The notes under the pieces: generated by a model | What the model saw: only the letters and a program-made list of their open reading frames with translations | Databases searched by the model: none | Told to the model about the DNA's origin: nothing | In this document: in pieces, positions 8,767 through 13,426 of the stretch | Layout: each line of letters starts with the position of its first letter | Position numbering within the stretch: the first letter of the stretch is position 1 | Program-made: the position numbers and the translations under genes | NCBI GenBank assembly: GCA_009733775.1 | Contig: WOGZ01000585.1 | Span: 1 to 13,426, forward strand | From: Alectoria sarmentosa | Lineage: Eukaryota; Ascomycota; Lecanoromycetes; Lecanorales; Parmeliaceae | DNA length: 13,426 bases | Direction of reading: 5' to 3'

Positions 8767-9591
8767 TCAAATAATCTTAAATAAATAATGTGAGATTATT
8801 TTCATTTTAAGGACATCGCGAAAGATAACAAATTTCTCGAAACATAAAACCTTAATAAAGTTATTAATTATTTGTTTATTAATAAGAATATATTGAACAT
8901 TTACGATATTATTATTAATTTTTTCGCGCATAAAATGATAAGCGATATTAATGTATTTGATGCGAATATAAAATTGAACGTTCTTTATAAAAACGATTGC
9001 GTCTTAATTATTTTTAAAAATCATAATAACTTTAAAATTCGAATCATCAAATCGTAAAAATTGATTAAAAAGATTTTTCAATCAAATAATTTTTTTAATA
9101 ATTTGCGTTTAATCGATATATTTTGTTTCATAAATAAATAATAATTTAATAATTTAACGTTTATTTGATCAATTAATAACGTTATTATTTAAATTGAATA
9201 AATAATCGAAAATGAATTTTCGAATTAAGTTTTTAATTTAATTAAAATTAATATAATCGAATAAATCTTTTAAAGAGCTTTTATATACGAATTTATAATA
9301 TATCGTGTTTTTAAAATATCGAAAAATTCGAATAATCGCATTTTAATGCGTTGAAATAAAATTAATTAAATATTAATTAATCAAAAAAATAACATAAACG
9401 ATATCGAGACGAGTTCTCAGCATAACGTATATAAAAAAATTTATAACGAATTAATATTTTTTATGAAGTTTTTTGAGAATCACATAATTCTTTTCGACGA
9501 ACGTTAATTTGTGATTAATTTCAAATAATGTATTAATAAAAATGAAATTTTAATATTTGAAATGATTAAAAAAGCGTGTAATGTACGTTTT
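8767..9591 (-). pseudogene. Degenerate copia RNase H and RT C-terminus (element B)
   Basis: Read on the minus strand, RNase H removes the RNA template during reverse transcription. In order the frame shows ITRFFNHFK, the FIYVMLRTRLDIVYVI block (family SLMYxMxxTRPDIAYxV), STH-stop-NAIIRIFRYFK (family HWxAxKRxLRYLK, stop at Trp), RKFIFDYLFNLN (family TRKSTSGYLFxL), -stop-SNKR-stop (family WxSKRQ), YETKY (family EAEY), VQFYIRIKYIN (family NPxxHxRTKHIDI) and YHFMREKI, then NKQIINNFIKVL (family KQxADxxTKxL). It ends at TGA (8767-8769). The frame carries no indel over the whole segment, only stops at Trp/Gln positions. It is in phase with the RT fragment upstream. Open plus-strand frames here (for example 8872-9057) are antisense shadows. 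Confidence 0.9.
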
Positions 9592-10330
9592 TTATTTTAA
9601 ACAAATGATGTTATTATAACGATCCCTTTTAACGATTATGTTCAAATAAAAAGCGCATAATCTTAAATCTAATATATGAAATTTGACGTTTAAAACATTT
9701 TTGATTCGTTTGATAACGATTTTATTATAATTTATAATCAAAACATTATTAACGTAAAGCGTTATAATGATTCTTTTTTTGAAACTCATAAACATATTAT
9801 TATTTAATTCGATAAAATTAAAATCGAATTTTTTTATATAAATTAAAAAATGTTAATATTAAATCTTAAAAAATTGATTCAAATTATAAAAAACTTTATT
9901 CAATTTATAAACTTTGATATTATTTTTATCAAGATTTTTAAATTATTACACATAAATGTTCTTTTGAATATCGTTATAAAAAAACGATTTTGATGTTTAT
10001 TTATTTCACGTTTTAATTTATAATCGTTATAAACGCAAAAATCGTTTTATAATTTATAAACTTTATTATCGACGTGAAAATGTTATAATAATCGCGATTT
10101 TTTTGCTATTCGAATTTTCGAATAATTTAATATATTTTATAATAAATAATTTTCTTCTCGAAATCTCATTTTATGATATAAATTCAACGATTTTGAAAAA
10201 TACGAACCTTTAAAAATGTTTGAATAAAATATCAAATGTTATTATTTATAAAAGATTTATATTCATTTCGCATATTAATTTTTCAATTTATACGAGATAA
10301 ATTATTAAAAATCGTTTATTCGTAAATTAT
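9592..10330 (-). pseudogene. Degenerate copia reverse transcriptase (element B)
   Basis: Minus strand. The N-terminal part, about 10330 down to 9985, reads NNLSRIN (family EALSRxD), NNNI-stop-YFIQ (NxTWxLVxxP), KVRIFQNR-stop-IYIIK (family ARVLxxKWVYKIK) and IIRKFE-stop-QKNRDYYNIF (family VxRGFxQxxGIDYxETF). At the A7 run 9978-9984 the frame shifts. It then gives DIQKNIYV, KVFYNLNQ (family KALYGLKQ), YIKKFDFNFIE, the catalytic box YVNN at 9745-9756 (family YVDD, both Asp now Asn), LRLCAFYLNI (family LGxxxYYLGI) and VKRDRYNNIICL. The 67-codon stretch 9592-9795 has no stop. This is the same family as element A's RT but a distinct copy (CAFYLNIIV versus CIYYLDIII). Non-functional. Confidence 0.92.
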
Positions 10331-10597
10331 AATTTCAAAAATATTAAATTTATTAACATAATTCGCAAAAAGAATAAAGATAACGAAAGTTTTCGTCAAA
10401 AAATCAAATAATAAATCACGAAGATTAAAAATAATGAAATTTTTGTAATTATTAAATATCTTTTGAATAATCTCATATTCGAAATGTTCTCGCATAATTT
10501 TCATTTTAATAAATTTCGAAAACATCGACGAAAAAAAAGCGATAATAAGTCTGACGATTAATATAATAAATTTAATAAATGTTATAAACACACGCAT
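10331..10597 (-). pseudogene. Probable pol linker upstream of element B RT
   Basis: A minus-strand frame of 93 codons (10316-10597) leads, without a frame change, into the RT start. Its end, NKFNIFEIIIYE, sits where copia polyproteins carry the variable linker before the EPxxxxEA motif. The upstream half is Ile/Phe-rich and unrecognised, so I cannot say whether it reaches the integrase C-terminus. Integrase motifs of element B are not seen in the window. Confidence 0.5.
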
Positions 10598-10639
10598 TGC
10601 AATAACGATAAAATGAGATTTTTAAAAACGATTAACGAT

Positions 10640-10720
10640 TAATGATTCTCAAGGGGGCACAAAGAAGCTATTTCGACGGCGGCAACGTGTTTTTTTAAGG
10701 TGCTATAAACAACGTCTTGT
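10640..10720. other. GC-rich patch at the junction of elements B and C
   Basis: Around 10650-10690 the sequence becomes conspicuously G/C-rich (AAGGGGGCACAAAGAAGC, then GACGGCGGCAACGTG) within 80% AT surroundings. Element B's minus-strand frame cannot be followed past this point, and the next readable coding remnant is on the plus strand. It may be the 5' end of element C, but no terminal motif proves it. Confidence 0.45.
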
Positions 10721-11221
10721 TTATAATATTTGAAATTACGTGTAATGTCTTATCGTGATGTTTTTAAAAATTTAATACCTCAAATATTCTTTTATCGCTT
10801 TCGACTCTTATTTAACGATTTGTTTTAAAATTATCTTAAAACATTTTGAGCGAACAAATAATCATATATAAACGAATTTTTTGAATTTTCCTTTATCAGC
10901 TCACGTTGATTTAAATTATATTATTAATTCACATCGCCTTTTCATCTTTTAAACACGCATATTTCAAAAAGATTAAAAAAAAATTCTTAAAACGAGATAA
11001 TCAAAAAAAGAAACGATTAAGATTTAAAATCAAAGATCTCAATAAAAAATATATTCTATAAAACTTAAATCATTTCATAATAAAACACAACATTTATATT
11101 ATCGATCGCTGACGTTATCTTACGAATAATTATATTTAAATCTTTTGAAAATAAAATGCGAAAGTCAAATCTTATCGTTTAACTTAATATTATTAATAAA
11201 CGATTTATCAAAAATCAATCA
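10721..11221. other. AT-rich stretch without readable gene
   Basis: All frames are broken and no motif is recognised. If element C starts near 10650, this would be its leader. Confidence 0.4.
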
Positions 11222-11540
11222 AAATCAAATAAAAAAAATGAAAATACGTTAAAAGAAGATTTATCTTCGAATAAATTTAAAAATAACACAAATGCAAACG
11301 ATGAGACCTTTTCGAATTCGAAAATAAATATCGTTATCGAAAATGCTTTTAAAGATCGATCGAAACCGTTAAAATCATTATCAAAAAAATCGAAACGTAC
11401 AAATTTTTCTGATTTAATTAAATCGAGAAAATGATCGATTAATTTGAAAAATATAAAAGAAAAAAAAAGAAAAAAACAACGACAAAAATGATTAAAAAAA
11501 TCGTTAAAATGATGAAATAAAAAGAGAGAAAACGAATTAA
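11222..11540 (+). pseudogene. Lys/Ser/Asn-rich disordered segment, possible Gag N-terminus (element C)
   Basis: The plus-strand frame from 11222 is open for about 70 codons and reads like a disordered, highly charged protein part: DLSSNKFKNNTNANDETFSN, then DRSKPLKSLSKKSKR, then a Lys/Arg-rich run (KEKKRKKQRQK) after one stop. The opposite strand is open for 109 codons (11215-11544) but gives an implausible Phe-rich product. I infer that this is the N-terminal part of the Gag/ORF1-like protein whose zinc knuckle is at 12570. No homology is recognised directly, and between 11545 and 12065 the frame breaks. Confidence 0.4.
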
Positions 11541-11544
11541 ACAA

Positions 11545-12065
11545 ATTATTTATAAATAAAATGAAAACCTTTTATAATCTTATTTTAAATATCGAAAAAA
11601 GAAAAAAACGAACGATTATCATTAAACTCAAAACTATTTATTTTCAATATTCGAGATCTCATTTAATGTCACGAAAATTAACACTTCAAATAAACAAATT
11701 GTTTATTCGCGTACCTTAAATGTTTTTAACATTCCGCCTTTATTATTCATCGATTTAATCAAAAAAATGCGTATTATCACGTTAATATCTTCGAAAAAGA
11801 CGATAAAAAAGAAAAAACAATAAATTAAAAAAACGAAATTCATTCAAAACTCGTCGTCAACAAAAAATAATTTTAAAAGAATACGAATTCTTAATCGTCT
11901 TAAATCAAAATCGAAATTAAATAACAATTCGATTATTTTCTTTTCTTTCATCGAAAAGATAATCCTTATAAAAAGAAATGAAAAAAAAAATCAAAAATCA
12001 AAAAAAAGACGATAGCCCTTTCAATAATATCGAAACTTATCGACGATAAATAATTTTATTTAAAA
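11545..12065 (+). other. Broken middle part of element C
   Basis: Lys-rich fragments continue in more than one plus-strand frame, but no domain can be read. It lies between the charged segment and the frame that carries the zinc knuckle. Confidence 0.35.
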
Positions 12066-12686
12066 ATGTCAATCGCATTACGAAAAAAGGGTAAGAAACC
12101 TATATTAAAACAAGTTTTAAAAACATTTAAAAATATCATAAATCTCAAAATCGTTGAGTCCGCAAAAAAGCATAACAATAAAAATTAAATAATGTATTAT
12201 CATTTCAAAGAGACCAAAGATGCAATGAAAAATATATCGATCTTTATCAAAAAAGATAAAAAACGATATGAGATTAAGATTATAATATATTATATTAATG
12301 ATTCGCAAATTTTCATCATTTCAAAAAGCTCTTACGAAATCACAAATTATTATATTTTAATAATATAAATTAAAGGCCTGAAGAAAGTTAAAAAAAAGAA
12401 GTTTTGATTGAAATATAAAGAGAAATTTTATGTGATCGAAATAAAAATCATGATTATCTTTGAAATAAATCTCGATTTAAGAAATTTTGAATTTAAGATC
12501 GAAAAATCAAAATCAGGTTTTGACGCATCATTTATAATGAAATTCAAATTAATAAATGTTGATGAGATTTACGAAATTTGTCGCAAAACAAATCATATTA
12601 TCCACGATTATAAGATTATAACGAATCTTAAATTCTTTAAAAAAATTAGGTTCTTTTTATTAAAAAACAAACTCTTTATATCGTAA
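12066..12686 (+). pseudogene. Zinc-knuckle Gag/ORF1-like pseudogene (element C)
   Basis: From an ATG at 12066 one frame runs about 206 codons to TAA at 12684 with three internal stops (12186, 12366, 12405) and no indel. Near the C-terminus, at 12570-12611, it reads YEICRKTNHIIHDY, a CX2CX4HX4C zinc knuckle whose first and last Cys are now Tyr and whose Gly before His is now Asn, all G-to-A changes. Such knuckles bind nucleic acid in retroelement Gag and LINE ORF1 proteins. The body (FKETKDAMKNISIFIKKDKK) matches nothing I can name, so the class of element is open: LTR element or fungal non-LTR element. It differs from element A's Gag in sequence and knuckle context. The minus-strand frame 12117-12308 is its shadow. 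Confidence 0.55.
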
Positions 12687-12943
12687 TTATAACGATACAT
12701 AAAATAAAAATCGTCTCGTTAAATATTTATTCTGTTTTGAATTTAATACGATTCAAAAATATATATAATATGATATAAAATTATAACGTGAACGTTTTAT
12801 TTTTATAAAAAGTCAATTTATTCGTTGAATTTGCGAAACATTATAAGAATTTGTTCTCGCAAATATACATTGTTATTTATATTATAAATCGTAATGAAAT
12901 TATCATTATAATTAATGTCAAAATCTTTATTATATAAAAGAAT
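12687..12943. other. AT-rich stretch after element C
   Basis: I recognise nothing here. If C is a two-gene or polyprotein element, its next gene should start here, but no motif can be read. Confidence 0.35.
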
Positions 12944-13290
12944 AGTGTAGGGCTGAGCCAAAAAACCTTGAATTTGTATGTGGAGCCAATCATAAATCTG
13001 GAGTCACTACGCTTTTCGGTTAGCGCCCGAATAGCGGCTTTTAGGCCTCCCGAGCGCCCTCATCAAAAATTTGTATGTACAAATCTTACATCTTTTGCCC
13101 CCTACCTCCTTAAAGATAAAATTTCTTCATAATTTCGTAAATTATACAACTCGACACGCGCTTTTCAATGATATAAAAATATTGAAGTTTGGATGTACCT
13201 ATATATATAGATTAATATTTAATTCAATTATATCATTATTCGAAAGGGCAGCGAGGCTCCGAGGAAACCTCTGCGCTCATTCAACGAATT
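12944..13290. mobile_element. Less mutated segment, possible edge of another mobile element
   Basis: The composition changes abruptly at TAGTGTAGGGCTGAGCC (12943-12959). G/C-rich blocks follow at 13020-13060, CCCCCTACCTCC at 13098-13109, and GGGCAGCGAGGCTCCGAGG near 13245. ATTTGTATGT occurs twice (about 12972 and 13070), and the second copy sits in the palindrome ATTTGTATGTACAAAT. A TA-preceded sharp left edge would suit a Tc1/mariner-type element or MITE, but no inverted right end is seen before the window ends. An ORF of 77 codons at 13071-13304 has no recognisable product. Confidence 0.3.
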
Positions 13291-13426
13291 ATTCTCTTTT
13301 TTAAATAACATTTTACTTCTTTATCATATTTACGAGATTATTGTATCATTGAAATTGCATAAATCTATTTTATAATAATGATTATATAAACATATAATAT
13401 AAATCTTTAAAAGTCGCGAGAAATCG
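13291..13426. other. AT-rich end of window
   Basis: This returns to high-AT sequence with no recognised feature. Confidence 0.5.

Noticed and set aside
8872..9057. 61-codon plus-strand frame
   Set aside because: It is antisense to clear RNase H motifs of element B.
11215..11544. 109-codon minus-strand Phe-rich frame
   Set aside because: The complementary plus frame gives a far more plausible charged Ser/Lys/Asn protein segment.
12117..12308. 63-codon minus-strand hydrophobic frame, membrane-like
   Set aside because: It is antisense to the zinc-knuckle pseudogene of element C; the hydrophobicity comes from reading Lys/Asn codons backwards.
13071..13304. 77-codon plus-strand frame near the window end
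   Set aside because: It begins with ATG and spans the less mutated segment, but it has no recognisable motif and crosses AT-rich spacer. It is more likely a chance frame in a mobile element edge.
1..13426. A novel defence, biosynthetic or toxin system
   Set aside because: All identifiable coding remnants are retrotransposon proteins with inactivating mutations; nothing suggests an intact multi-gene system.

Overview
The window looks like a gene-poor, AT-rich block of a filamentous ascomycete (Pezizomycotina-type) genome that repeat-induced point mutation (RIP) has heavily degraded. This rests on three things: degenerate retrotransposon frames on both strands, stop codons sitting where the protein family has Trp or Gln (TGG to TGA/TAA, CAA to TAA), and the C that remains being mostly in CpG. 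In 3781-3840, for example, 4 of 6 C residues are in CpG and one is in CpA. I see no intact cellular gene, rRNA, tRNA or CRISPR array. The organism call is an inference; no species is identifiable.

Layout. 1-550 is a GC-richer minisatellite. About 631-930 holds further short tandem repeats, and 930-1854 is nearly featureless. 1855-7483 is a plus-strand Ty1/copia retrotransposon (element A): 5' LTR with an internal hairpin, a half-tRNA(iMet)-type primer binding site, a long leader, Gag with a CCHC zinc knuckle, a possible protease, integrase and reverse transcriptase. Its frame stops abruptly at 7483. From 7484 a second, related copia element (element B) lies on the minus strand: 3' LTR 7484-7608, polypurine tract, a long 3' non-coding stretch with repeats, then RNase H and reverse transcriptase up to about 10.6 kb. 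The abutment is best read as B having inserted into A.

At about 10.65 kb a short GC-rich patch marks another break. From about 11.2 to 12.7 kb the readable strand is plus again and carries a different zinc-knuckle (Gag-like) pseudogene (element C), followed at 12944-13290 by a less mutated segment that may be the edge of another mobile element. B's integrase, Gag and 5' LTR are not seen before the window ends.

None of these elements can be functional as they stand. Catalytic residues of integrase and reverse transcriptase are replaced by RIP-type transitions (Asp to Asn, Glu to Lys). The value of the window is as a layered, nested transposon graveyard. I found no evidence of a new enzymatic or defence system.
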